Program-made: the position numbers and the translations under genes
In this document: positions 52,324 to 60,865 of the stretch, piece after piece
Layout of the letters: each line of letters starts with the position of its first letter
Numbering within the stretch: position 1 is the stretch's first letter
The notes under the pieces: model-generated
Told to the model about the DNA's origin: nothing
Seen by the model: the letters and a program-made list of their open reading frames with translations, nothing else
The model's database searches: none
From: an uncultured Selenomonadales bacterium
GTDB lineage: Bacteria > Bacillota > Negativicutes > Acidaminococcales > Acidaminococcaceae
Length of the DNA: 64,000 bases
Assembly (NCBI GenBank): GCA_900315925.1
Contig: ONAV01000002.1
Coordinates: forward strand, 1 to 64,000
Direction of reading: 5' to 3'

Positions 52324-53004
52324 TCATTTTAATATTTCTTTAATTTCTTTGACTAAATCATTTAATTCTTCAGCAGCTTTATCTGCTGTTATTTTCATTT
52401 GCGCATATTCCTGGACGTTCATGCCATATCCTACCGATTCCCTGTAAGCTGTACGGTCATAGATTTCGGTTTTAAGCGTTTTTACATTATGGGCCTGACA
52501 AATATCATGGAGGGCTTTTTTTGCATCGTCTGTGAGCCGTATACGGCGGTTCGGATTGATTCGGTTTAGGATAAGATATCCTTGCATATTATCAAAACCC
52601 GGGATTGTCCGGCATTCATCCAGCATCTTTAATGTATCTTCTGTTGCCCATACATCATATACTGACGGTTGTACAGGAATGATCAGGATGCCATGGATGG
52701 CACAGTACATGGAAGCCCGAACCAGCTCGTTATCCCCTGCGCCTGCATCAATGATTACATAATCGCTGCTGGAATAAGCTTTGATATCCTTGGCAATGCT
52801 TTTGTTCGCTGCAAAGGCTGCTATATCTGCCAGTTTTTTATCTGTATTCCGGATCTGCGCAAAGGATAGTGAGGATTCCTGCTTTTTATCTGTATCCAGT
52901 AAGACCACTTTGTATCCTTCCTGTGCCAGCGCGGTTGCCAAATTGACCGCAATGGTACTTTTTCCCGCCCCGCCTTTGGTGTTGACAATTGATATAACTT
53001 TCAT
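52324..53004 (-). CDS. parA: ParA/Soj-type partition ATPase
   Basis: 226 residues. Deviant Walker A NTKGGAGKSTIAVNLATALA (about 7), Walker A' VVLLDTDKKQE, and YVIIDAGAGDNELV. Start ATG at 53004 has AGGAG eight bases upstream. A small ParA without the N-terminal helix-turn-helix, so its partner must bind DNA; the two ribbon-helix-helix-like genes downstream fit. Upstream 130 bases are extremely AT-rich with an ATAAGCCG/CGGCTTAT hairpin (53100-53128). Confidence 0.92.
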   Translation of the reverse strand: MKVISIVNTKGGAGKSTIAVNLATALAQEGYKVVLLDTDKKQESSLSFAQIRNTDKKLADIAAFAANKSIAKDIKAYSSSDYVIIDAGAGDNELVRASMYCAIHGILIIPVQPSVYDVWATEDTLKMLDECRTIPGFDNMQGYLILNRINPNRRIRLTDDAKKALHDICQAHNVKTLKTEIYDRTAYRESVGYGMNVQEYAQMKITADKAAEELNDLVKEIKEILK

Positions 53005-53148
53005 GTGCTTCACTCCTTTGTATTATTTTTTATATATTTGTATAATTCCATATGTTTTATATAACTTATATAATTTATATATAAACTGTAACCTTTTATA
53101 TAAGCCGCTCCTTGAAGAAACGGCTTATATTTTTTGTTACAGATGTTT

Positions 53149-53412
53149 TCAGCGTATCAGTTTCCGGCTTCTGCTTCTCCCGATCCGTTTAGCGTCTTCT
53201 TTGTCCGGATCTGATTTATAATATTCTGCCGGTAACGGTATTTTGCAATCATCACAGAGCTGTTTGATATGTTGTTTGGTCTCTGTGATCTTGCTGATGA
53301 TATTGTCCAGGCTGCTTTCTACAAAGAACATGGCGGCTGCCTGTTGGTCAAATAATAAATACCAGTTGTCAAGCTGTTCTGTCATCCGCTTCAGATCATT
53401 TCGCGAATACAT
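53149..53412 (-). CDS. Small protein, unknown
   Basis: 87 residues, helical N-terminal part (LKRMTEQLDNWYLLFDQQAAAMFFVE; ISKITETKQHIKQL) and a basic C-terminus (DAKRIGRSRSRKLIR). No recognised domain. It follows the large helical-repeat gene by 26 bases and probably shares its transcript. Confidence 0.6.
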   Translation of the reverse strand: MYSRNDLKRMTEQLDNWYLLFDQQAAAMFFVESSLDNIISKITETKQHIKQLCDDCKIPLPAEYYKSDPDKEDAKRIGRSRSRKLIR

Positions 53413-53438
53413 TTTTACCTCGCTTTTCAGAAAAAATA

Positions 53439-54707
53439 TTATTTTTTCTTTCTTCCCCTGCTATTGTTTTTTTGTTGTTCAATAGCATTTTCTTTGGTTG
53501 TTTCAATAGTTTTCTCTGCTTTTTTGGTCTGTTGCTCTTTTGCAGAGTTGTCCAGATTTTGGTCTTGTTCCTTTTTCTTGTCGATTTCGTTTTTGCATTT
53601 ATCAACGAATTCTTCCAAAAATTCTGCGCTTCCGTCAGCCTTCTTACTTTTTGCCAGCCTGGGGGATTTTTCATCCAGCGCATTTACAATATCTTTCTTT
53701 TCAAAGCCTTCTGTAAGCATCTGTTGGACAATGGGTTTGTCATGGAAGTTTTCAATTTTTTTCTCTGCTGACTTGTATGCTTCGACCGCCAGCTGCGTGT
53801 ATCTTTCTTCCGCCGGTGTTTTTCCTTTTGCCGGTTGTTTGGCGTTCAGGTTGTATTCGCACATCTTCCGGGTAATCATACGGAACGCATCGGCTTTGCT
53901 GGTCGCTTCGGTGTGGGAAATTCCCATGTTGTTCATAGCTTTAACCTGGGCTTCCGTAGCCGGTTTGAAATTCTTGGCATGTTCAGCCAGAGCTTCCTGC
54001 ACTTTGGGATCTTTTGCGGCTTGTTGCAGCATATAATCAATATTCTTCACGGTATTTTTTGCATTGACCGGCGAATGTTCCTGTACCGCTTTGATAATAT
54101 TGTCTTTTTTGATACCGTCTTTCAGCATTTCACGCATGATCGCGATATCATTAAATTTAGTTAGGTCACCATTTACCTTTTTTAGTTCCGCAGCAGCCAG
54201 TTCGTTGTACCGGTCTTCAACAGAGATGAACTTACTGTCCGGTTTTTTGTAGTTTTCCAGAAACTTTCTGTTAGAGTTCCGGCTGATAATTTTGTTGGCA
54301 TTTTTCTTGGTCAGCTTATCCTCATCGTACTGGATCTTGTTTTCTTCCAAATACTTTTTCTGGTCCGGAGTCGCTTTTTCCGTAGAAAAATTGTCATGCA
54401 TCCGGAGCATGTCGCTGGCTTCCCCCATGGTCAGTTGCTTTTGAATTTCGATGCCCCGGTCTTCCAATGCTTTTAACTGTCTTTCACTGGCAGGGTTCGC
54501 GCGCCACTCTTCCCTGTTTTTTTCTTTGAACGCTTCATAGTCCAACAGCATCTGAGCAGCTTCCGCATTGGTCAGATTGGCTTCTGACATATCGCCCAAT
54601 CCTTCTTTCATTGCCATACGGTCTTTCAGCCATTGTTCTGCCGGTGCCTGCGCTATTTCCTCCGGCGCATTCACCATGTCCTTGAGTGTGTCGAGATACT
54701 TTGCCAT
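53439..54707 (-). CDS. Large helical-repeat protein of the element, unknown
   Basis: 422 residues, hydrophilic, mostly alpha-helical. Two internal repeat types: a short one at about 73-101, 112-141 and 249-277 (A-S/T-x3-Q-x-K-x-L/M, ... G-I, ... A-x4-I/L) and a longer one at about 160-212 and 295-347 (RY-x2-LA ... ML-x2-G-x2-K-x-I ... A-x4-SP). The tail (about 370-422) is Lys/Glu/Gln-rich and ends NNSRGRKKK. Similar modules occur in large element-borne proteins (recall, not searched). AAAGGAGAG precedes the ATG. Confidence 0.7.
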   Translation of the reverse strand: MAKYLDTLKDMVNAPEEIAQAPAEQWLKDRMAMKEGLGDMSEANLTNAEAAQMLLDYEAFKEKNREEWRANPASERQLKALEDRGIEIQKQLTMGEASDMLRMHDNFSTEKATPDQKKYLEENKIQYDEDKLTKKNANKIISRNSNRKFLENYKKPDSKFISVEDRYNELAAAELKKVNGDLTKFNDIAIMREMLKDGIKKDNIIKAVQEHSPVNAKNTVKNIDYMLQQAAKDPKVQEALAEHAKNFKPATEAQVKAMNNMGISHTEATSKADAFRMITRKMCEYNLNAKQPAKGKTPAEERYTQLAVEAYKSAEKKIENFHDKPIVQQMLTEGFEKKDIVNALDEKSPRLAKSKKADGSAEFLEEFVDKCKNEIDKKKEQDQNLDNSAKEQQTKKAEKTIETTKENAIEQQKNNSRGRKKK

Positions 54708-54799
54708 TTGTCGTCTCTCCTTTCATGATGTACCGCTTTGCGGTGATTTTATTGATCAACGCTTATGATTTATTTGCGCTGATTTTTGATTTTTTGGAC

Positions 54800-57211
54800 T
54801 TACCTTGGATGGTTTGCGTTATAGGCTTGTCCGAATGCCTGTGTATCTGCATCCTGTTGTACTGTGGTAGTTGTTATACCCTGCGAAGATTTTTTGTCAT
54901 TCTTAGGTTTGTTACCACGTACTCGTTCTGCATTAATTTTGTGCAGTTCCGGTGCATATTCTTCCAGTTGTGCCTGATCGACTTTTGCCCCCTTGCTCAA
55001 TGCGTTATACAGCATTTCTGCGTATTCATACCGGGTCATTTGGCGGTCGCCCTTAAATTCGCCATCAGGGTATCCTTGAACAAAACCATTTCCATGCAGC
55101 GTCTCTACTGCTTTGTTGGCCCAATGCGATTTTTCCACATCTGGGAACGCTGCACGTTTTTCTGTAATCAGAGACAAACTCTGGATTTTCTTTTCAACAG
55201 CTTTCAGGCGTTTGTTAAGCATGTCATTTTCTGCACGCAGTGCATCATTATCTTTCTGATATTTGGATCTCGGCGTACCAAAACGGAAGGTTAAACCTGC
55301 AGATATCATGTTTTCACCATTACCGATCGTACCGGCGAGGTTCATACTGACATTTCTACTAAAATGGTACTGCCCGCCGACAGCTGCAGCAGTCTTCCCT
55401 TTATAGTGGCCCATGCCCATCGCCATGCTGAACTTACTGCCCGGGTCAAATTCAGCGTATTGCAGACCAGCCAATGCCGCAGCCCCAGCACCAACTTTGT
55501 CAATCCTCGTATCCATATTATCCATCCGCCTGTTTAAAGAACCACTCGGAAGCTGTATATCATTTGTAACTACCTTATCCGCAGTTAGGGTTCCGCTCAC
55601 ATTCGCATCACCATCAACCTGAAGATTTTTACCAACATGGGCATTACCTTTCAGATTGCTGTCACCTTCTACAGTTAGATCTCCACCATAGCGGCCATTC
55701 CCATGAATATTGGAATTTCCTAATACTTCCAAATCTTTTTCAATGGTAGTGTTGCCGGAAAGGTTTGTATCACCGTCTACCTGTAAGTTTTGATAAATAT
55801 GGGCATCACCTTTTAGGTTGCTATCGCCTTCTACCGTCAGATTTTTTTCAATGGTGGTGTTACCGGAAATGTTTGTGTCTCCATCCACCTGTAAGTTTTG
55901 ATAAACATGGGCATTGCCTTCCAAATTGCTGTCGCCCTTTACCGTCAGATCCTTTTCAATGGTGGTGTTGCCGGAAATGTTCGTGTCTCCGTCTACCTGT
56001 AAGTTACTCTTTAAATGAGTGTCCCCATCCACATTCAGTTTTCCACCAATATTGGCATCGCCTTCGGTAAGAATTGATGCAAATTCCGGATTTTTGTCCA
56101 AATCAATTTCTATTTGTGTATTTCCGTTTTCGTCTTGGACAATGATTGTTTTAATATTTTTACTGTCATATTCGTTATCCGCTTTAGTTCCGCCACCAAT
56201 GATTGATACTTTAGACCCAATTTTGTTCGTAACATCATCACCAGAATTGGCACCGAACTGCAAGCCGGAATTTACAACATCATCAATTGCGTTATCTAAA
56301 GCTGCCAAATTTTGAGAAACATTATTGTTTTTTTGGATATATTCACCATCTTCATTTAATGCGCCAATCTGTAAATCCAAAGCCTTCAGATTAGCATTAA
56401 CAGTATTTTCAGTCTTTATATATGTGCCATTTGCAACTGACTCAGCACCAATCTTATCATCTAAAACTTTCAAATTAGCACCAGTCGTATTCGTCGTTTT
56501 AACATAATTTCCGTTTGCGTACGAACGGACTTCATCGTACAGCTTGTCACCGTTAATTAAGCCAGTATTACCGTCGTCAACGGAACCGTTACCGGTGACA
56601 GATACGCCGTTGCTGTTCACGGTAACGTTGGTTCCGGCTTTTACAGCAACACCGTTAGAACCCACGTCAATGCCGTAGCCAGTTTTAACAGAAACCTTGT
56701 TATCGGAACTAATGGTGATACCGTTACCGGCAGAATAAGAAGTACCTCCTATAACTGCAGCGATTCTATTTGATATATCAGAACCATAAATACTTTGGAC
56801 TTCATTTAAAGTTGCACTTCTATATACATCAACTGGATTACCACCAGCATCTACTTCGTCAGTAAGATAATATGCCAAAGCCCCCGAATTAACATCTTTT
56901 CTAACAATCAACTGACTGGTTACATACCCAGAATTACCTTTAACAAACTGATAATACGTATAAGTACCATTACCGGAAACATAAAGATTATTATCTGACT
57001 GAGCATTGCCTACATCAAGTGTTTCAAAAGGAGTAGCTTGAGAAGCTGCAAACACATTTCCACATGATATAACCGTCACTAATAACCCGGCAACCAATAT
57101 TTTACTAAATACATTACTTTTCGGTGCTTTCGTCCGGCTTTTCGCTAATTCCGAAGCCACCACATAGCATTGTTTCACTGTTGACCACACAATCTTATAA
57201 ATTTTGTTCAT
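54800..57211 (-). CDS. Trimeric autotransporter adhesin (YadA type) with C-terminal SLH domain
   Basis: 803 residues. Extended signal peptide (MNKIYKIVWSTVKQCYVVASELAKS, then a signal core ending VFAAS), a head region with SAGNGITISSDNKVSV and NVTVNSNGVSVTGNGS, a stalk with three to four repeats of about 36 residues (QVDGDTNISGNTTIEKDL pattern), then the YadA anchor (LNRRMDNMDTRIDKVGAGAAALAGLQ ... NMISAGLTFRFG), a coiled coil and an SLH domain (FPDVEKSHWANKAVETLH ... GYPDGEFKGDRQMTRYEYAEMLYNAL). The SLH end would sit in the periplasm and bind peptidoglycan. Confidence 0.93.
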   Translation of the reverse strand: MNKIYKIVWSTVKQCYVVASELAKSRTKAPKSNVFSKILVAGLLVTVISCGNVFAASQATPFETLDVGNAQSDNNLYVSGNGTYTYYQFVKGNSGYVTSQLIVRKDVNSGALAYYLTDEVDAGGNPVDVYRSATLNEVQSIYGSDISNRIAAVIGGTSYSAGNGITISSDNKVSVKTGYGIDVGSNGVAVKAGTNVTVNSNGVSVTGNGSVDDGNTGLINGDKLYDEVRSYANGNYVKTTNTTGANLKVLDDKIGAESVANGTYIKTENTVNANLKALDLQIGALNEDGEYIQKNNNVSQNLAALDNAIDDVVNSGLQFGANSGDDVTNKIGSKVSIIGGGTKADNEYDSKNIKTIIVQDENGNTQIEIDLDKNPEFASILTEGDANIGGKLNVDGDTHLKSNLQVDGDTNISGNTTIEKDLTVKGDSNLEGNAHVYQNLQVDGDTNISGNTTIEKNLTVEGDSNLKGDAHIYQNLQVDGDTNLSGNTTIEKDLEVLGNSNIHGNGRYGGDLTVEGDSNLKGNAHVGKNLQVDGDANVSGTLTADKVVTNDIQLPSGSLNRRMDNMDTRIDKVGAGAAALAGLQYAEFDPGSKFSMAMGMGHYKGKTAAAVGGQYHFSRNVSMNLAGTIGNGENMISAGLTFRFGTPRSKYQKDNDALRAENDMLNKRLKAVEKKIQSLSLITEKRAAFPDVEKSHWANKAVETLHGNGFVQGYPDGEFKGDRQMTRYEYAEMLYNALSKGAKVDQAQLEEYAPELHKINAERVRGNKPKNDKKSSQGITTTTVQQDADTQAFGQAYNANHPR

Positions 57212-57331
57212 AGATTTTCCCCTTTCAAAAAAATATTGATTATTTTTGCTGCTATATCAACACATTGCATCAAGTGTGCTGATACAGGAACAAAAGTTTC
57301 CAAAGAAAACCCTTTCAAGGAGGATTATTGC

Positions 57332-57799
57332 ATGAAAAAACTATTTAGACCAAAACAGTTTAATTCCGGAATGATAGGCAAAACACTGGCAGCGGGGATT
57401 TTATTCTGTGCATTAAGCTGCAGTACAGTTTTATCAGTAAAAGCTGCTACTTTTGCTGATGGTTTTTTGTCAGTTGATAAAACTGCCTTAGCACAGGTTA
57501 TTGGTAGTCACAAAGATAGCCAAGGCCTTATTGATGGTAATGTTGTTAACGAGAGTTCTGCGGCATATAATTCATCGATTGTTGTTAATATAAATCCTCA
57601 AAGCGGTGCTATTACTGTCATTTGTGGTTGGGAATATCAAGGCCCCGGAGATAATCAACCGTTTTATTCTGGCTCTATTACTTTAACTGATGCGGATTTA
57701 TCTGCATTAGGTATTGATCGTTCTAAACTTTCCCGTGGTACAACCTATACCGCCGGTACCGGTATCACCATTGGTTCCGATAACAAGGTTTATGTTTAA
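57332..57799 (+). CDS. Truncated autotransporter N-terminal cassette 1
   Basis: 155 residues. Signal peptide (MIGKTLAAGILFCALSCSTVLSVKA) without the ESPR block, a variable region, then TTYTAGTGITIGSDNKVYV and a stop. DNA up to the stop matches the full-length gene around 56691-56708 (TCCGATAACAAGGTTT shared), after which similarity ends. No stalk or anchor, so it cannot form an adhesin alone. Has its own AAGGAGG site. Divergent from the full-length gene. Confidence 0.75.
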   Translation: MKKLFRPKQFNSGMIGKTLAAGILFCALSCSTVLSVKAATFADGFLSVDKTALAQVIGSHKDSQGLIDGNVVNESSAAYNSSIVVNINPQSGAITVICGWEYQGPGDNQPFYSGSITLTDADLSALGIDRSKLSRGTTYTAGTGITIGSDNKVYV

Positions 57800-58458
57800 A
57801 GTAAAGTACTGAATTTTTCTTCATAATTTCCGTTATCGGACGGGCGGACTTCGGTGTAGAGTTTACCGCCGTCAATTAGGCCAGTATTCCCACTGGCAAC
57901 TGTACCGTTACCGGTAACAGAGATGCCGTTGGAATTTACCGTAACGTTGGTCCCGGCTATGGCGGAAAAGGTTGTTCCACTTAACGCAAGACCATTACCA
58001 GCGGTATATTTGGTATCGGTGTCCTGCGTGGTAATCGTACCTTTTGTACCGTCTGCTTTGGTGTAGGTAATGGTTTTACCACTGACAGACAAGCCGGTAA
58101 TAGCATTAGAACCAGAACCAGAAACATCCCCAATTACTACCCATGCATCCGTACCACCGTCACCTTCACCACTTGAATTGCCGCTTGGATTAAGTAAATG
58201 TAAAGTTCCAGTAGCAACATCATATGTTAAGTAAACATTATTTGTTGAGTAATTCCAAGCGCCTCCGCCATGGTCTCCAACAGCGGCATTAACTGGAATT
58301 ACAATTCCGCAATTTAACACACAGCTCAATATTCCTGCAATAAGCGCTTTGCTGAACATTCTACTCCTCGGTGCTTTCGTCCTATGTTTTGCCAGCTCAC
58401 TGGCAACTACATAGCAGTTCCTTGCCTTGCTCCAAATGATTTTAAATGTCTTGTTCAT
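57796..58458 (-). CDS. Truncated autotransporter N-terminal cassette 2
   Basis: 220 residues. ESPR-type signal (MNKTFKIIWSKARNCYVVASELAKH), variable head, then TKYTAGNGLALSGTTFSAIAGTNVTVNSNGISVTGNG, LIDGGKLYTEVRPSDNGNY and a short unrelated end EEKFSTLL. Similarity to the full gene stops at AACGGAAATTATG (57822-57834). AAAGGAG site. Its end overlaps cassette 1 by four bases, tail to tail. Confidence 0.78.
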   Translation of the reverse strand: MNKTFKIIWSKARNCYVVASELAKHRTKAPRSRMFSKALIAGILSCVLNCGIVIPVNAAVGDHGGGAWNYSTNNVYLTYDVATGTLHLLNPSGNSSGEGDGGTDAWVVIGDVSGSGSNAITGLSVSGKTITYTKADGTKGTITTQDTDTKYTAGNGLALSGTTFSAIAGTNVTVNSNGISVTGNGTVASGNTGLIDGGKLYTEVRPSDNGNYEEKFSTLL

Positions 58459-58569
58459 GTACATTTCTCCTTTCAAAAAACAATTTAAAAGCCAAATATT
58501 TGTCCTTACGGAGTAAAGCCAAATATTTAGTTTTTAAATTTAAAATTTTTAATAGGGGGTATTTGATTT

Positions 58570-59313
58570 ATGAACAAAATCTACAAACTGGTATGGTCGA
58601 AAGTGAAAAATTGTTATGTGGTTGTATCTGAATTGGCGAAGTCCCATACGAAATCGCCGAAGTCGGGGATAATGAGTCGTTCTTTGGTTGCTGGTGTGTT
58701 AGCTTCTGTTTTAAGTTTTAGTGTTGTTCCGTCAGTTTTTGCTTATGTTAATACTTATTATGTTGAAGACCCTATGCATAAAAATGGCTATAGATATGTT
58801 ATTTTTGATGATATTTATGATGGTGATACTGGTGATACTGGTTATGTTTCATTAGCAGTTCGTGATTCTGATGGAGCGTTAGGTATACTTGTTTCATCTG
58901 GAAATGGTCAACCTTCAAATGCTACTTCTTTTCGTTTTGGGGCTATACCAGATGCATATGTAAGTTCTTCCGGTAGTTCAAGTGGTTCTGTTGCTATAAA
59001 TGGTTTGTCTGCAAATGGCAGAACTATTACATATACTAAAACGGATGGGTCTACTGGTACCATTACTACCCAAGATACTGATACTACATATTCCGCAGGC
59101 CATGGCGTTTCGTTAAGCGGCACTACGTTTTCCGCCAAAGCCGGGACCAACGTTACGGTAAATTCCAACGGTATTTCCGTAACCGGTAACGGCTCCGTCG
59201 CTTCCGGAAACACCGGTCTCATAGACGGCGGCAAACTGTATACGGAAGTCCGCCCGTCCGATAACGGAAATTATGTTATTTTTTTATCCCCGTTTCCGGA
59301 ATTTTTTCTTTGA
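58570..59313 (+). CDS. Truncated autotransporter N-terminal cassette 3
   Basis: 247 residues. ESPR (MNKIYKLVWSKVKNCYVVVSELAKS), signal ending PSVFA, a distinct head region, then TKTDGSTGTITTQDTDTTYS, NVTVNSNGISVTGNGSVASGNTG, LIDGGKLYTEVRPSDNGNY and a foreign end VIFLSPFPEFFL. Similarity to the full gene ends at AACGGAAATTATGTTA (from 59263). Head to head with cassette 2; its last 30 bases overlap the 3' end of the antirestriction gene. Confidence 0.78.
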   Translation: MNKIYKLVWSKVKNCYVVVSELAKSHTKSPKSGIMSRSLVAGVLASVLSFSVVPSVFAYVNTYYVEDPMHKNGYRYVIFDDIYDGDTGDTGYVSLAVRDSDGALGILVSSGNGQPSNATSFRFGAIPDAYVSSSGSSSGSVAINGLSANGRTITYTKTDGSTGTITTQDTDTTYSAGHGVSLSGTTFSAKAGTNVTVNSNGISVTGNGSVASGNTGLIDGGKLYTEVRPSDNGNYVIFLSPFPEFFL

Positions 59314-60492
59314 CGAATTTCCACCCAGCTGCAACGTCCTCACCGGTTCTTGTTTAGAATCTACGTCAATTTCTTCTACTTTTTTACCGCTTGTCAGTGT
59401 AACTTTTTGTTCTTCTTTGGGCTTCAGTGCTTCAATTTGCTCTTTGGTTAAATCTTTTTCAATCATCCGGCTGATAATATATTGCGATGCTTTATCTGCG
59501 TCATTGGCAGCTTTGGCTAATTCATTCGGATCTCCGCGTAAAATTTCACCCCATTGCTCATAGACGTCTTCTTCTTTTTTTAATCCCTTTGACCAGTTCT
59601 GCAGATATGCGATATGATTTTTGTAGTTAAGCTGCACTCCGTACTCCATCTGCAGGAACATGGCAGTCAGTTCTGCCCGCAGTTCCTCTTTCGCATATTC
59701 AACACTTCCGAATTTGTTAGGTTTGGTAATGCCCGATCGATCAAGCCGGTCTGCAGCTCCAGTGGAATGTCCGATTTCATGGGCGACAGTTCCATAAAAT
59801 GCGGGAAGATCCTCAAATTTATGCCGTTCCATAACATGGATTTCATCTTTTGCCGGATCATATTCATTGCTGCGCGATTGGTCGAATACAATCTTAGCCT
59901 CACTGTTCTGTATCATCAGTTCCATGGCCTGATTGGGTTCGTTTTCATCCACATGGCTTACAAATTCTTTTTGTTTCTCCGGCTCAATACCTTCAATCTG
60001 GCTTACGTTGAAAACCACAAAATAATCGACATACGGAACGTTTTTCATTTTTTGCACCATGTTACCGTCTTTATCTTGAATCATGTCCGGTACGATCTGC
60101 TGTGTGTCCGGATCAATTTTATAAACCGGTTTCTGAATGGTGCCCCACTTTTCAATGAGTACGCCTTTCTCTCCCTTCCGGACATGTGCGCCTAACTTTT
60201 TTGCAAAGTTGTAGGTACACCACCGGTTATCCGGATAATTTTTCTCCATGGCAATCATGAACAGTTTAATCGCATTATATCCGTGGTAATACGGGCTTTC
60301 CTTTTGGGTTCCTTCCCTGGCCTGCTGGTTTTTGACCATAGCGCGTAAACTTTTGGGCCGGATGGGAATACCGCAATGCTGGCTGCTCCATTCAAATAAT
60401 TTGCCGGTCGTCACATCATTGATGATCTGATCTACAAACTCCTGACGGTGCTGTGTCAGCTTTTCATAAGAATTTGCCTTATTTTCCGCCAT
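59284..60492 (-). CDS. ArdC-like antirestriction protein with zincin motif
   Basis: 402 residues. N-terminal ArdC domain (ssDNA-binding; YYHGYNAIKLFM, NRWCTYNFAKKLGAHVRKGEKG) and a metallopeptidase-like domain with HEIGHSTGAADRL (about residue 242). ArdC relatives shield incoming DNA from restriction; plasmid ones are homologous to the N-terminal part of the RP4 TraC primase, which is carried into recipients. The C-terminus ...PVRTLQLGGNSSKKKFRKRG matches the end of the protein at 60866. Start overlaps the small upstream gene. Confidence 0.88.
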   Translation of the reverse strand: MAENKANSYEKLTQHRQEFVDQIINDVTTGKLFEWSSQHCGIPIRPKSLRAMVKNQQAREGTQKESPYYHGYNAIKLFMIAMEKNYPDNRWCTYNFAKKLGAHVRKGEKGVLIEKWGTIQKPVYKIDPDTQQIVPDMIQDKDGNMVQKMKNVPYVDYFVVFNVSQIEGIEPEKQKEFVSHVDENEPNQAMELMIQNSEAKIVFDQSRSNEYDPAKDEIHVMERHKFEDLPAFYGTVAHEIGHSTGAADRLDRSGITKPNKFGSVEYAKEELRAELTAMFLQMEYGVQLNYKNHIAYLQNWSKGLKKEEDVYEQWGEILRGDPNELAKAANDADKASQYIISRMIEKDLTKEQIEALKPKEEQKVTLTSGKKVEEIDVDSKQEPVRTLQLGGNSSKKKFRKRG

Positions 60493-60649
60493 TTTTTGCG
60501 TCTCCCATCTGTAGCTCTTGTAGTTCTGCCTGCCGGATATCTTCTTCGGTGAATTCTAGCGTTTCTTCCGGCTCGTCATCAAAAAGATGATCTTCCGGCT
60601 TCTCCCATCCGCCTAATATGGCAATAGCACTACTTTTGCTGTTTTTCAT
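60479..60649 (-). CDS. Small acidic protein before the antirestriction gene
   Basis: 56 residues: short basic start with A-I-A-I-L-G-G-W-E-K-P, then an acidic helix (DDEPEETLEFTEEDIRQAEL). No family recognised. Overlaps the start of the ArdC-like gene by 14 bases and the stop of the preceding gene by four, so one operon. The acidity could suit a DNA mimic or an antitoxin, which is speculation. Confidence 0.6.
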   Translation of the reverse strand: MKNSKSSAIAILGGWEKPEDHLFDDEPEETLEFTEEDIRQAELQELQMGDAKNGGK

Positions 60650-60834
60650 GTCGTGGCACCTCGCTTGTTTGATATCAGCGCAATCCGGATAACCGGCTCA
60701 CTCATTTCCGTTTTCATAAATTCAATTTTGACCAGCCTGTTATCCTGGTATGCAAAAATTAAATTATTTTTTGGCTGTTGCGCATTGTCGAACGCCAGAA
60801 GTTCTTTATCGTTCTGGATTACTATTTTCATCAT
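60646..60834 (-). CDS. Small protein, unknown
   Basis: 62 residues, beta-rich (KIVIQNDKELLAF, NLIFAYQDNRLVKIEFMK). No recognised domain. GGAGG lies four to seven bases before the double ATG at 60834/60831. Stop overlaps the next start by four bases. Confidence 0.6.
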   Translation of the reverse strand: MMKIVIQNDKELLAFDNAQQPKNNLIFAYQDNRLVKIEFMKTEMSEPVIRIALISNKRGATT

Positions 60835-60865
60835 CGTTCCTCCATACTGCGGTTAATTATCAGAG

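Noticed and set aside
53095-53130. Hairpin ATAAGCCG/CGGCTTAT before parA as a terminator
   Set aside because: The T tract is only on the plus strand, where no gene ends; on the minus strand none follows.
57332-59313. Cassettes as simple frameshifted pieces of one broken gene
   Set aside because: They alternate in orientation, each has its own signal sequence and ribosome-binding site, and homology ends at shared sequences, so single-gene decay does not explain them, although duplication followed by decay remains possible.
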